From contig NC_073352.2 in NCBI RefSeq assembly GCF_027580225.2, positions 31,242,001 through 31,306,000 on the forward strand: a stretch of 64,000 nt of DNA. The letters run 5' to 3'. This document shows positions 11,374 to 24,301 of this stretch, piece after piece. Position 1 is the first letter of the stretch. Each line of letters begins with the position of its first letter. The position numbers and the translations under genes were made by a program. The stretch is from Misgurnus anguillicaudatus. Lineage: Eukaryota; Chordata; Actinopteri; Cypriniformes; Cobitidae. The notes under the pieces are model-generated. The model did no database searches and was not told where the DNA came from. It saw only the letters and a list, made by a program, of their open reading frames with translations.

Positions 11374-11639
11374 GTTGGTTGATTTGACAAAAATGCTGCA
11401 TATTTTTTTTACATTGTGGCTGCAAAGAACATAATTTTAATCTCAGATTTAACTCTTAACATTAACTGGCATGTAAATATCCTGTTTTTGCAACTATTTT
11501 GATAAATTGTCACATAATAAAACTAAAATCTTAAAAAATGAAGAACATGACCACTACAGTATAAGATTTTATAACTGTGGGTCAGGACTCACTTGGGTCA
11601 CACAGTGGGATAAGGTGGGTCACTTGGCTAAAATGATTT

Positions 11640-12680
11640 TGATACACTTTTAGAACTTGTACCTAAAAGGTGCATATTGGTACCTCTAAGGTACACGCTG
11701 GTACCTTATGCTGCTTTTCCATTGCATAGTACTTCACGGGTCAGGTCGTGTCAGCTCACCTTACTTTGGCTTGGTTAGCTTTTCCACTGAGTTTAGTAAC
11801 ACTTCAGAGTGGAAGGGATTATAGGTGTGTCGTTATATTTGCCCTGCCTACTACTGTGACATCATACAAAAAGAGGGAGCGAGCATCATTAAAATGCAGC
11901 GTACCACAAATAGATGTTTGCACAACGTGTTTATCACTACCTTTGTCTCATATGAAAGTTTCTAAACGCTGTAGAAAATTTGCTGTAAATGCAGCTGGTG
12001 GCCAGTAACTTATTGTAGAAGAAAAAGACTGAAAATGTTTCATTCTCATTTAACGTTGAACAAACTGTTGCCAGTTAATAACATAAATGTAAAATCTACA
12101 GTAAGTTACTGTCAGCCAGTTGCCAGTAATACCCAGTAATACTGTAATTTCTACAGAATTTTTTTACAGTGTACAAACCCCTGTGGTGTCAGTCGACACA
12201 CTCCACTAAAAGTTGCAAAAATGCCATGCATGCAGTACATACGCATTGTGGATGTGCCGCCACAAACTGCAAGGAAAACTGTGGGTGTTTTGGGAACTTA
12301 CAAAAAACAAAGATGACAAAAGCTTTGCTCAATGCAGCGCAAGCACAAATGTAAAGCTGTTACGTTTAGCGATGACGCTATTAGTGACGATTCTCTCAGA
12401 CCAATCAGTGATCTACAGTGTTTTTACATCACGTTTTAGTATCAGCTCAGCTCGGTTGGAACCCGAACCGAGGTGGTCCTAAAAAAAGTATCAGGTACTA
12501 CGTACTTTACCCAGTGAAAAGCCCCCAAAAGTGCGCTAGCCCGGGGTGGGGTACTATGCAATGGAAAGCGCCATTATAGTTACATACTGGTACCATAAAG
12601 ATCTGTACCTATAAATCGTACATATAGGACCTTTAAAAGAAAGTATGGTCCCAGTGCCAAAAAGATACAACGTCTGAACA
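11640..12680. mobile_element. GGTACC-rich repeat split by a Harbinger-like MITE
   Basis: Short degenerate units such as ARGTACACGCTGGTACC flank the MITE on both sides (about 11648-11705 and 12577-12665). Together they form a fish repeat that the MITE entered. Confidence 0.5.
11709..12573. mobile_element. PIF/Harbinger-like MITE, TSD TTA
   Basis: The inverted ends are TGCTGCTTTTCCATTGCATA on the left and, inverted on the right, TGGCGCTTTCCATTGCATAG. The 3-bp TTA flanks both sides (11706-11708, 12574-12576), as expected for PIF/Harbinger. The interior is non-coding and includes an AT-rich part near 12000-12175 ending ACAGTGTA that may be a further nested MITE. Confidence 0.75.
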
Positions 12681-13640
12681 CTGTAAGTTGAGTTTACTTA
12701 AAACAATTAAGTAATGATTACTTAAAAACTTTAAGTGAAGTTTACTTAAACATATAAGTTGTTCTGACAACAATTTTAAGTTGAATAGACTTAATGTTTT
12801 AATTTCTTCCAATATTCCTGCACTCTTGACTCAGATTAGTTGACATTACTAGAGATTTGTGAGGAAACCCGTTGCATATAACTTAGTTTTTATCACTTTA
12901 TATTACTTTTGATGTTATAAATGGTATTATAACACAAAATTAATGACTGACCTTAAGACAATCATTGAATAAACATGATTCTCCGCAGAAACACACAAAA
13001 CTGTGTTTTTGACATACATTGTCAGTACTGTGGAGAGAAATACAATAAAATGTTCTGAACAGGGTTTATGTACGGAAACACAGACCACCTGAACGGTGAC
13101 TTCACAAAATTATAATTTACAACAAAACAACATCAATAATATAAGAGCTTGAACCTATATGACATTTTATTAACAAATATTTGAGTAGTGAAAGTTTTTA
13201 TCAGTTTTTATTCTGTGAAAAAGCAGAAAATAATCAAAATATTCAGGCGCAAAGGATTATGGGTATTCCTCACAATATAAACATAATAATTTTAAGTTCA
13301 TTTTACTTGAATGTTTTAGTTTAATGGATTTTGTAAGCTTCAAAGTTATATCAACTAAACTTTATAAGCTTTGGCTTCAAAACAGAATATATTAAGTGAT
13401 GTTTACTTAATTGTTTAAGTAAAGACAATATCTGGGTTATAATATACCATAATTAATAACTTACATTTCATTTAAAAAATGACAAGGAAAATAAAATCTG
13501 CTAAGTTATAAAAGAGTGTTTTCCACATATTTTCATTGAAAAAATATATTGGTGGGTCCTGGTATAGACTATACCCATCAAAGTGGGTCACAGAATGAAA
13601 AGTTTGGGAACCTCTGGTGTAATGGTATTAAAATGAACTC
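12680..13640. repeat. AT-rich TTTACTTAA-type MITE remnants
   Basis: Repeated TTTAAGT/ACTTAAA words (12687-12790 and 13285-13430) resemble the ACTGTAAAAA fish MITEs. Near 13590-13617 a hAT-like right end (GTTTGGGAACCTCTGGTG) is present without a matching left end. Confidence 0.4.
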
Positions 13641-14201
13641 TGCAAGAGTACATCACGCCTTTTTAACCTTACTATAGACAAGTTCATGGCACTACACTGA
13701 TTCCAGTAAAAGTGATAATGTCTTGTTAGACGCGAAATGAACACATTGAGCATCTCATCCTTTCTCCCTTAATCACCACGTGGGCTTTGATTGGTCGTGG
13801 CACAGGAATGATGGGTGGCATTTTTCAGCCCTGCTGGGCGTCTGAGTAAAATGATTTACCGCACTTACAGCTACTTCCTTCTTTTTTTGTCTTTTTCCTC
13901 CTCTCATTCCCAGCGGTTTTGATCTATTTTTGCTGCCTGGCTGCCAGTCGTTTATCACAGGCTAGAAAGTAATCTGGCATTAGCGACCAGTGACTAATAC
14001 CTCAGGATTAAAAAACTGAAAGCCGAAGTTTGTCATTTGAATAAATCACGACGGCAGATCACCATTATTAAAGATGAAAAGGAGGAATCGGGCGCTATGG
14101 GTAAATCACACAGGAGGGCAGAAAAACACGAATCGTACTGATGTTGCAGGAAGTCTGTGAGAAGACTGCATTGGTAAAGGTTTAATCATAAGACTGGTTA
14201 T
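13640..14201. other. Low-repeat island, candidate conserved non-coding element
   Basis: From about 13740 to 13990 the sequence is balanced in composition, has no repeat structure and carries short homeobox- and E-box-like words such as CACGTG. No exon is evident. Confidence 0.3.
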
Positions 14202-14779
14202 TGTGAGGAATAGCGGACGAATGAACCCAATAGCAGACGGTGTCGGGGAAAAACAGAAAAAACTTTATTCTTTACAAAACAAAAACCCACGAGGGGGTAC
14301 ACAACATGAAGACATGAAACTGACAGATAACATTAAGACTTGACTAGATGACTTGACTCGATAGGAAGACTCGAACGTACACGAAACACGATGTCACAAC
14401 ACAAAAGACTTTTATTTTATAACAAAAAACACCCTTGAGGGGGTAAACAAGGCAAGAATTAAATAATAACAAACAGGGCAAAACGAGACAGACTCCTGAC
14501 CATGACACACGTACATACAATGATACCACAAAGACAAGAGACACAATGACATTTAAATAGGGGAACTAATTAGGGGACAATAACCAACAGGTGAGGAAAC
14601 TAATCATACATAATTAGGAAACAGGAGGGTAAGGTTACGACTATGGACAGGAGAGCATGCGGTACACAAAACATACACAGACCACATGACTCTCCACACA
14701 AAACAAGACAACAGTGAGGGCTGCCATGACCCTGTCACATGAAACACATAAGACATACAGGGCTGACAGGACCATGACA
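14202..14779 (-). mobile_element. Solo LTR, minus strand, TSD gttat
   Basis: On the minus strand it starts TGTCATGGTCCTGTCAG and ends TTCCTCACA. The 5 bp gttat are duplicated at 14197-14201 and 14780-14784. Minus-strand signals include a TATA-like CTATTTAAATG followed by AATAAAAGTC and GAATAAAGTT. The last two fall in similar blocks (CCCCCTCRWGGGTKTTTTTTGT), suggesting an internal duplication of the R region. There is no internal retroviral sequence, so it is a recombined solo LTR. Confidence 0.85.
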
Positions 14780-15480
14780 GTTATATAGTAAAAACACAGT
14801 ATGTTCGCTAAAAAACACTGCACAGGTTAATGTCTCAAATAAGACAGCACAAAATGGCATATTGTTAAAAGTACAATAAAAGTACCCAAAAGTACAATCT
14901 CGCCCTAGCTTTTATGCTAGCTATTGTACAGGAATGCTACATCAACACGTACTAAATATTAGTCATCTAACCAAGCTTTACATTCACACATGCTCAGGAA
15001 ACATTAGGGAGCGTTTAAAAAGCACTTTGAGAAGTAAATCCCTCTTGGCAACATAAAGTTCAATTAAGCAAACAACCTCTTTGCTTGTTAACCCTGCTCC
15101 ACGTCTCACAGTTGATCAATAAGGTCATAAAACCGGCACTAAAAACTGACGTGATGTACAGTGCCCCTCCTGGAAGCTCCTGCGTTGTTAGACCTAAAAA
15201 TAACAATTTAAAGTGTAAAAGAAGGAAAAAAGTTAAGCTCTGATCATGAAAGGAGATGATGGCACCTTTTTAGTCCACATGGTACCTTTACCGTTAATGT
15301 GAGCATTAGTGCATAACGTCTCACTGGACCGCTGCACTTCTCTAGCTTAATTATTAAGAGTGCTGCCTAATGAACTGCAGGATTACTGAGGTGATAATCG
15401 CCGTCTTCGTAGGTGCATTAAGTGCTGAGCTCTGAGAATGACAAAGAAAGACAGAAAGAAAGAAAGACAATTAAGGAAGG
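14780..15480. other. Low-repeat island, candidate conserved non-coding element
   Basis: About 15010-15430 has no repeat features, contains TTAATTATTAAG and related homeodomain-type words, and no plausible exon. GAAA/GGAA microsatellites follow at 15440-15490. Confidence 0.3.
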
Positions 15481-15541
15481 AAGGAAGGAAACAGTGATGC
15501 GCGGGTTGATCAAAAATGAGCAGGTTACCTGCGGTTATGAG

Positions 15542-15993
15542 TAGGGATTTGACGGTTACTGGTTTCACGATTAACCACGATAAAATGTCCTGGCCGTTAG
15601 TATTAGCGTTTAAAAATTGAATTATCATTACAACCGATTACCGTAATTTTGAAAACTCGTTGTAAATCCTTTGCAGACAGAATCAGTTTGACGCAGGCGC
15701 GCACGTGCAACATAGTTTTTTTGCACAAGAAGTAATTTAAGGGATAATGTATTGTATTCATTCACGATCAACTTATCAGACAGATTTATTTATTTTTTTA
15801 CCATAGAAATAATTTCAGGGACCTGAAATATCAAATTGTGATTTTCAAAAATAAAACTTGTTCAAATGTTTTCAGTGTGTGTATCAGTTCTTTTTGAACA
15901 TTTCCATCTCATTTTAACAAAACCATGATAATATTGATAACCGTGATAACTTTGGTCACTAATCATGATATGAAATTTTCATACCGTCCCATA
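15542..15993. mobile_element. hAT MITE, TSD gttatgag
   Basis: A 452-bp insert has ends TAGGGATTTGACGGTTA and, inverted, TATGGGACGGTATGAAA. The 8 bp gttatgag are perfect at 15534-15541 and 15994-16001. It sits inside an older repeat beginning GATGCGCGGGT. Confidence 0.85.
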
Positions 15994-16059
15994 GTTATGA
16001 GTCATCCAAAAATATTTTTAATGATATTCGGGTTGCGGTTGGTTGGGTTGTTTTTAATA

Positions 16060-16235
16060 AAGATGGCAATTAGCTATTTTTAACAATTACTACATTTAAA
16101 AAATACGGATTTGGTACAATATATATATATATATTAAATAAAGATCAATTAGCTATTTTTAACAATTACTACTTTTAAAAAATACGGATTTGGTACAATA
16201 TATATATTTTAAATAAAGATGCAATTAGCTATTTA
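16060..16235. repeat. Tandem repeat, period about 77 bp
   Basis: AATAAAGATGGCAATTAGCT followed by ATTTTTAACAATTACTAC and a TA-rich tail occurs two full times plus a partial third. Confidence 0.8.
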
Positions 16236-16236
16236 T

Positions 16237-16530
16237 ATATAGACGGTTTCATCGAACGCACGTGATGCACGTCTGGATCCAAACCTTACTTCCGGTTTCG
16301 TTTTTTTAATGGTTTGACTAGTTGCTAAACTGATCTCTTGAACAAATGCCTCGTCGAAAATAACAAATGTTTTGGTTTCCTAGGTAATCCATGTGTTGTT
16401 TTTTGCTTGTTATATTAATAAACTACGTTTAAAGAACTTTGTTGCTATTTATTCTTAGCGGAGTTTACCGGAAGTTCATGCGGACCGCGACAGCCGCTTG
16501 CTTATGTTGTTACTGCTGAAACCGTATATA
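16237..16530. mobile_element. Short MITE with TATAGACGGTTTCA ends
   Basis: The ends TATAGACGGTTTCATCG and (inverted) TATACGGTTTCAGCAG bound about 290 bp. It matches the ends of 17605-18726 in inverted orientation. The flanks are TA-rich, consistent with a TA target. Confidence 0.75.
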
Positions 16531-16535
16531 TATAT

Positions 16536-16586
<51 letters not shown>

Positions 16587-16702
16587 TAGCGGTTCGAATT
16601 GCGGGTGTGTTAGTTGAAAACGTTGGTCGGGTACGGGTTGTTAATACATTGAAAAAGCGAATGAAAGAATGAAAGAAAGAAAGAAAGAAAGAAAGAAAGA
16701 AA
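16531..16702. repeat. (TTTA)n and (GAAA)n microsatellites
   Basis: A TTTA run occupies about 16531-16586 and GAAA about 16664-16702, both close to perfect. Confidence 0.9.
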
Positions 16703-17604
16703 TGTGCAATACATCTGTGATGAAGAGAATCACCTGAAAAATCCAAGAGTCATGTGTGTACAAACATCTGATTAACATCATAAAACAACAGATTCACATA
16801 CTGTACATACATACCAAAAACATTGTGACAACATCTGCTAAACATCTTTTTAACATCTGACAGGAAATGATGAAGCAGCAATAACCATGTGGTTTAAAAG
16901 CATTTCCCAGTTAAAAATACATTTGTTTAATACATGACCTCTACTGTAAAGATGCCAAAGAATGCATTGAAATAATCTGTTAAATTGTTCTCTGATATCT
17001 ACATAGAAAGTTTGTGGCTTTATTAAGTGCAAAAACTATCCAGAGATGGTTTCACATGTCCATTTAATTTACCTAACTAGAATTAACTGGTCTATTATTA
17101 CCTTATTTGAAAGGGTCATGAATAATAATGTTGAGCTCTGCTCTGATTGGCTGTTTCTCAGAGCAGCTCCTTCAGTAGCTTTGTGTGTGTAAACAGATCT
17201 TATGTTTGAGTCTGTATTAGACAAAGATACAGATTTTAAGGAATAATAAATTGTTTGGAGATTGTTAATGAACGTTTCTGAGTGGTAAGTTTGTCTTTTT
17301 TTGGTATAGACCTGCAAAAACATAACTATAACGTCAATAGTAGAACTTCGCCCTAAATGATAGCATATAGCATTAATTAGCATATAGCGCTAACTTAGCA
17401 GTCACAACTTTGTTTTTAGCATTGTAACAACATTGATACTAATCAAAGTACAATTTATTGTACAATTAATGACTGTAATGTCACAGTTGGGTTTGTGTTG
17501 AGATTGGTCTGTTTTCCAGTCTTTCAAATGCACGAGGTTTACATAAGAAGGTGGAAGCAATCATGTTTGAGGCTCACGATATCATTACCATGTACAGAAC
17601 TCTT
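16703..17604. other. AT-rich intergenic sequence
   Basis: No repeat end, exon or RNA is recognised here. Confidence 0.35.
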
Positions 17605-18726
17605 ATAGACGGTTTCAGCAGTAACAACATAAACAAGCGGCTTTCATGGTCAACACGTAACTTCCGGTAAACTCAGCTAAGAATAAATAACTTTAAATGT
17701 AGTTTATTTATATAACAACAAAATAAACAACACGTAGATTACATAGGAAACCAAAACATTTGTTATTTTCGACGAGGTATTTGTTCAAGAATTCAGTTTA
17801 GCTACTAGTCAGACCATTAAAAAAATGAAAGTTTAAACCGCGTATCACGTCACTGCACGTGCATCCAGGGGCGTCATGCACCATTTTTTTTTTTAAGGGG
17901 GCACAGTGTGCACAGCTCACAGAAAATTTGTGCATACACAGACATCAAACGAAATATTATAGAGCTTTCAGTCTTTTCCATGGCACTTACATTTCTAGCA
18001 ATCTTAGCGCCTTCATGCAAAAACCTCCAAAATAAAAGTGTTGACTAACTTTCATATCAAATAATATTCAATCGGAATAATGATATATTGGCAACATATT
18101 TACTTCTGAAATGGCATGTTTTGTTTATTTACGTTTTGTTTAATGACTTGTTAAATTGTGTCATTAAAGCAGTTTGCACAACAACTGCATTATAAATTAA
18201 TGTAATTTTACATCCATAAAGTATATAAACAACGATAATGACATAAGCTACAGCCACGTGATGGTTTTAATGTTTAATAATGATTTTACAACATATGTTT
18301 AGATAAAATTATTAGAGGAACAGATTTTTTGCATTCAATTTTACCTCATATGTGAGCATGTGTGATTTGGCGCCCCCGTGAACTCTGACAAACTTTGGGG
18401 TTGCACCAAGACGAATCTAGAAATCTACTAATATAACGTCAAGCCTGTTAGAATTTAAACCATACATTTTCTGCACAGCGGAGGTTATAAAGTATAATGT
18501 AACATGATCAAAACACTATCAAAATGGCGAAAATCTCCAAAAATAATTGCGAATTGATAATATTGTGCATATTAAACAGATTAAAAGTCAAATTACAGAT
18601 TAATGGACGCTTCTATGATTTTGAGGCATGCAAAATCCATTTGGCTAAAAAAAACAAAGGGGGCACGTGCCCCCTCAGTTTGAATGGGCATGACGCCTCT
18701 GCGTGCGTCCGATGAAACTGTCTATA
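17605..18726. mobile_element. TATAGACGGTTTCA MITE split by a hAT-type insert
   Basis: The left 260 bp are the inverse of 16250-16520. The right end (GTCCGATGAAACTGTCTATA) lies at 18707-18726, beyond the nested element at 17866-18701. The 16.2-kb copy acts as the empty-site control for that insertion. Confidence 0.8.
17866..18701. mobile_element. hAT-type element, TSD cgtgcatc/cgtgcgtc
   Basis: It starts CAGGGGCGTCATGC and ends GCATGACGCCTCTG, a typical CAGRGGCG hAT terminus. The flanking 8 bp differ by one base (17858-17865, 18702-18709). It is 836 bp with no transposase. The right third also occurs at 1597-1818. Confidence 0.85.
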
Positions 18727-19859
18727 TGCCTAGGTAAATACAGTTTTACATTCAACGGCTCCTTTAAAGTGCGTGTTGCAGGTTAACCACCACTGTCGAT
18801 TAATGGGTACATAAATCACTCAAGATATGTGTATAATTTTTAAAATGTCTTTTTTTACGTTGTTGGTATTAACGGTTTTTTTAACGCAATTCTGCGATGA
18901 CGTCACATTGGGGAGAAGTGGAGAAAGACTCAGCCAGAGCCATAGAGATAGATGAGACATTTATTGCTGTTTAATACTTACGTATATAATTTGGAAATCA
19001 TATATACATCGTAGGAAATATATAATGTGTTATACTGCACATATATAACTTATATAATAAGTTACCATGCTAATTATTATTTATGATATATGTGGAGATA
19101 AATAAAACTTTGCAAATCTGCTGATTTGATCCATTCATGTCCTGACCACCAGGCTAGAGATTTTTAAACATCCTTAATCCACACTTACTAGTCTATCAAA
19201 TAATATCTCAAATATATTGTTTTGTAAAATAAAAGGATGCTTTGTTATATTGTTTATGCGATTATAACGAATCACACGATCATTTTATACGCAGCAGCAG
19301 TCAGCAGCTGCAGCACACTCGGATCCGACCGCATACATACTGTAATAAACAGGCGTTCGGCGGCTTTTTACATCACGACAGGCTATGCCATTTGAGGAGG
19401 AACCGCTCATTGATCACCGTATTTTTATAAATCCTGTACATGTTTGGACCTGCCGAACAGGTTGAGCACTTTTATATACTTTGTTGAGCAGAGAGGCTGC
19501 AGTTTGACCAGCGGGCTGCGGGAACCGGCTGCACATCACGCCGCCAGACGGTGTTGCTAATATAACTGGAAATGTACAACTATTATCAGATCGGCCCACC
19601 GGGAAAGTCCCGACTCTCCCGATTGCCATTCCGCTACTGGCTGTAAGAAAGTGAGTGCGTTTGGGTTGCTGGTACCCGCGAACAGACGTGACGTGCTTCA
19701 CTAACCTTCAAGGATTAGAGACATGCTGCCAAAACCGTTTGTGCTGAAGATCGCATAAAGTTACACCCATTTCAGGCAGGATCATGGACCCCCTCAAGCC
19801 AGCATGCACGAGTATGTTAATTGTTTGTTTACTTTCTACACGAAGATATGCTAACCTTA
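18727..19859. other. Unclassified sequence, no gene recognised
   Basis: It is AT-rich to about 19280, then more balanced with scattered CpG to 19760. The 95-codon minus frame at 19414-19701 has no recognisable family and may lie in an old transposon. No ends were found. Confidence 0.3.
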
Positions 19860-20092
<233 letters not shown>

Positions 20093-20554
20093 TAAATAAT
20101 CTGCGATATCAGAACTGTACTTTACTCGTACTTTACTCGTCTTTCTCGTCTTTTCTCAATGCTCTCAAGGCGGCTTTGGTAAATTCTCTCCCCAGCGTGA
20201 CGTCATACAGTGCGTTGTGGGGGAAAGGAGAATCATTGCAAACCGCTGTACTTTTTCATACTTTTTCGGGTTTTGTGATACCCAACAACATAAAATATAA
20301 TGGATAAAAGTTTAAATGTTTATTATCAACAAGCAAATTGCACAAATTCGTTGAAAAATTTTACCTGCAAAATGCCCTTTAAAATAAGCCATTGTTGGCT
20401 GTATGGTACAGTCCCATAAAGAAACTTTAACATCCGAAGAAGCTTTCTGTTTCACTCTTTGTAGTGGAAAAAAAACATCCTTTAAAATTACAAAAATGAT
20501 TCTTTTATGGCCTCACTGTGAATTGCTGAACCTTTTTTAGATCAGAGACCCTAT

Positions 20555-20733
20555 TGACTTCCATAGTATTATTTTTCCTACTATGAAAGTCAATGGGGCC
20601 TTTAAACGGTTTGGTTACAAACATTTCTCAAAATACCTTCCTTCGTGTTTATTCCTTCATACAGGTTTGCAACAACATGAGAGTGAATAAATGATGACAG
20701 AATTGTCATTTTTGGGTGAACTATCCCTTTAAG
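20555..20733 (-). mobile_element. Terminal fragment of a TTAAAGGGATAGTTCACCC repeat
   Basis: On the minus strand it starts TTAAAGGGATAGTTCACCC and continues ATGACAATTCTGTCATCATT. I recognise this as an abundant fish MITE. The inner end is cut off by a small hairpin of TTGACTTTCATAGTA words. Confidence 0.75.
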
Positions 20734-23700
20734 AGTGTGCGCTATCAGGGTCAGAGTATTGAAATGTAACACTGAGAAAAGAGACATATTGTATGGCCAC
20801 ATCATTTTATTCATAATCTGCTAACACCAGCCTTACAGTATCGAGCACAAGACCTCTTTCAATTGGGTGCGTACGTGACCCAGTTCTGTCCGCGATCTCT
20901 TTTATTTGTCTTTAATGTATGTGGTGTGTGTGTCTGCGTAAAGGCCAGTGTTTGCTGTGTGTTTTACACACTGTGGGCCCTGTCAAAATAAGGGGCCCCT
21001 CTGCGTGGGCTTGACATTTCAGCAGCCCGCTATCGGCCCCTCCTGCGATCTTTGCACACACATGCGTTAGCAACTTCCCACGATGCCTCTCTCCGTTTCC
21101 GCCCACCAGGGAACCGCTCCGGTCTCATTTACCCATGAACCCCGGCTACACCGCCCCCCACCTCCACCCCCCGACATCTCTGCCACGGCCGATTGTATTT
21201 TTGATGTCCAGAGGGGCAGTGCTCCGATTTATCATCTTTTAATATGACATCTCACATTTATCACTCGGGTGTTAAAACACGCAACAGCCATCGAAAATGA
21301 GCTTCATTAGCCGGATATTGTGGCTGTAAGTACGCCGCTAATTAAATTCAAACAGACTCCACCGACCAGAGAGGCAATTATATTATATGCACACACACAA
21401 CATGATGAAGTATTCCTTGCTCTGTTAAAGAGGCAGCGCGGCATGCAAATATTTGTGTGTCGCTGACCCCTCCAGCGGTCCGGCCCGGGCGTAGCGCTCT
21501 GTTTGATTGTGTTAATTTGGATTTTTGAATAATAAATCGGGGTTTCCTCTTTCGCAGCCTGCTCATGCAATTACGCACCGCCCGGGTCCCGACGATTACA
21601 GCCTGTGACACGTACACCTTAGTTTTAAAGTCTCATTGTTTAATCTCATCTCTCCGAGGCGCTTTGGGGAAATTATAGTTATTCGCTTTGATGTAATGAA
21701 TTGTTTTAAGCTGCTAAATTCCCACATATCTGTAAGGTCGGAACGTCCTTAGGTCGCATTCCGAAACGGATCTCGGAAACGTGGCTTAATTGAAGCCGGG
21801 AAGCTCATAAAGGGGTAAAATAAAGATCAAATCCCACACAGAATCAACAGTCCCATAAAATTGTGAAGCAATTAAAAGCTTTTTTACCTCATACAGCAGT
21901 TTTGACAGGAGCTTAATGCCTTTTCCACAGCGGAGGGGCTTCAGGAATGTGCGGGCTGGGCCCCTGGTAAAGGAGCGGCGCAGGACCAGGATGGCCACAG
22001 ATGTCACGCCGCGGCCTCGCTGTCTCTTTTTCCACTCCATTGAGCTTGTTACAGCCGCTCTCCATACGCTGCCTCCACATCCTCTCCCGAACGCGGCCCT
22101 CTCTGCGTGAGGTGGAATACAGGGAGGCCGCTGGAAATGGGTTGTGAAAAAGGGCTCCCAAGGGTCACACGGAGAGTGAGCGAACGTCCCAACACACCTG
22201 CGGGATGGCCAGCGCGCGCCCGGGCTCCGCGCCGAAGGTCCGGTTGTCGTGCACTTTTGCCCCCTTCCTGCCCACGCTCTCTCATCGCACTCTCCGTGGG
22301 CACCCCCCAAAATCAACAGCACCTCTTGGGCACAGCCTCCCATTAAAGACATCTGTGCATAGGCGATGAGCAGATAAATCATTTTTGCAGAACAATTTTG
22401 ATAAATGAGCTGTTCGCTTTGGAGTACCTGTGCTTCTGCGTTTCTTTACCCTAGTGGTCTATGGTTTCTGTTTCCAACATGCTGCAGGCTTATTTTAAGC
22501 CCATGTATCCACACACACACATACGTACATGCCAAAACCTTCTGCCAACTGCAAAAGTAGAATTTGGAAGATCTTTAAATAAAGGATGTTTTGGGTTGTG
22601 TTGTGAATTATTTGGCAAGTACAACTTAAGGTTAGCATTAACATTCTCATTTTGGCATTAAATTAAGGCTGATATTTGTGTCTCATGTGAAAAATAGATT
22701 AATTATATATAACAAAAATCTGGGGCATTTGCAGTAATTTCTGACCCTGTGTAATGTAATTTTGGTGTGAGGTAAATAAAAATATGCAGAATAGTACGAC
22801 CCCACTGAACATACATTTAAATTCATAATTCATTTGAAAATGCAATCAACATCACTTATTTATTATGAATCATTATCTGAAGAACCAAACACAAGCAAAA
22901 AAATAAAAATTTTTGTTTACCTTAAAATTCAGTGTTAAAGTTTTAGGCGTTGGAGAAAGAAAGCATGCAGGCAGCGCAGTCATTTAATGAAAGTTGATGG
23001 CACACTTATGCATTTTAAATTACTGCTTTTCTTCACCAGTTCAATTATCCGAGACAATATAACAATCATAAAATAAATTAGGCTTTGCGCTTGAGGGATT
23101 TAATGAGGTATCTTTGATGTAATAAAATCAAACAAATTTCTAATTAACCATAACCATTATATTATAGTTTACAATTTTTATTAATCGTTGTTAATGGAAT
23201 AAATCATTAAGCACTACGGATAAAGTAGAGATGCATGCAAACACAAATTAAACAAGATTTTTAAACTATGAAAAAAGGTGTTTTGGAGCGATGGGGGGCG
23301 TCCGAGGGCCTTTAGGAGTTTAAATTAAACGCTGTGGTGTTACAATCGACACGTTTCTTTTTCATGGTCCTGTGCACTTTGAGAAAACTGTAGATTTGAA
23401 TTAAATATTAGAGATAAAGAATAAAAAAATATTAAAATTCAGTTGGATTACAAGAGCTTGCTTTTAAGGTGTCTGGGGTCAGATTTCCAGAAGTATTAAT
23501 TGGCCAGGTAGTCTTAAATCCAAATGCACCTCAGCAGAATTATAAATAAGTCAGTGAAATATCAATATATGCTGTATCGTGAAAAAAGAAGGGAAAGGTG
23601 CACATGACAGACTTCATTAGAGACGGCATACAGGTCGTAGAGAGCTTGTGTCACGCATCTGCATACCTACACACGCAAAGGTACGGCGATACAGTCCAAA

Positions 23701-24039
23701 GGTCTGAATGTTGAAACATTTTAAATATAACAAAGTTATGACATGAGCTATGAAGAAGACAAATGTACAACTCTGCATTATTTTTAGCTCATTAATCAAA
23801 TGTAAGCGAGTGTTAAGCAACTTTGTGGAAAAGATTAGAAATCCTTGCTTTTTTTAAACACATTATATTGCAAATGGACCATCAGATTGCACATTTTATT
23901 TGTTTAACAATGTTTTGCAATTCTACTTGCAAATGTGGGTAATAAGCAAAAGAAATGTTTTGCCAGTTTGAAAATCAATGCAAACTGTCTGTGAACAGGA
24001 GGCATAATAAAGTCTTTCTAAAATGTATGATTATTTGCA
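20734..24039. other. Low-repeat region, candidate regulatory sequence
   Basis: About 3.3 kb has no clear transposon end, which is unusual in this window. 20870-22440 is richer in GC, with blocks such as TTAATTTGGATTTTTGAATA and CAGCCTGCTCATGCAATTAC that look like conserved non-coding sequence. Open frames on both strands at 21786-22382 reflect GC content and have no recognisable domain. Confidence 0.35.
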
Positions 24040-24284
24040 TTAAAGGCGGGGTGCGTGATTTTTGAAAAACACTTTGGAAAAGGGAGTCGGCCCGACTACC
24101 AAAACACAATTGTGGCCAATCAGCAGTAAGGGGTGTATCTACTAACCAACACATTTGCCTGGGTTGCGTACATGTATGTGTCTATCAAATGAATGTCCAG
24201 ATTCTATTAGGGTAGGGGTGTGTTTGTTTCGGGGATTTTTAAATATCAACATTGGCTTTCAGAGATCATGCACCCCGCCTTTAA
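24040..24284. mobile_element. TTAA-bounded MITE, 245 bp
   Basis: It begins TTAAAGGCGGGGTGCGTGAT and ends ATCATGCACCCCGCCTTTAA, an inverted pair. The interior (AACACTTTGGAAAAGGGAGT) is a common cyprinid MITE. TTAA lies at both ends. Confidence 0.85.
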
Positions 24285-24301
24285 TTGTTAAAAGTGCGAC
24301 A

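Noticed and set aside
21786..22382. 198-codon minus-strand frame
   Set aside because: It overlaps several other frames on both strands in a GC-rich block, has no recognisable domain and no plausible splice context.
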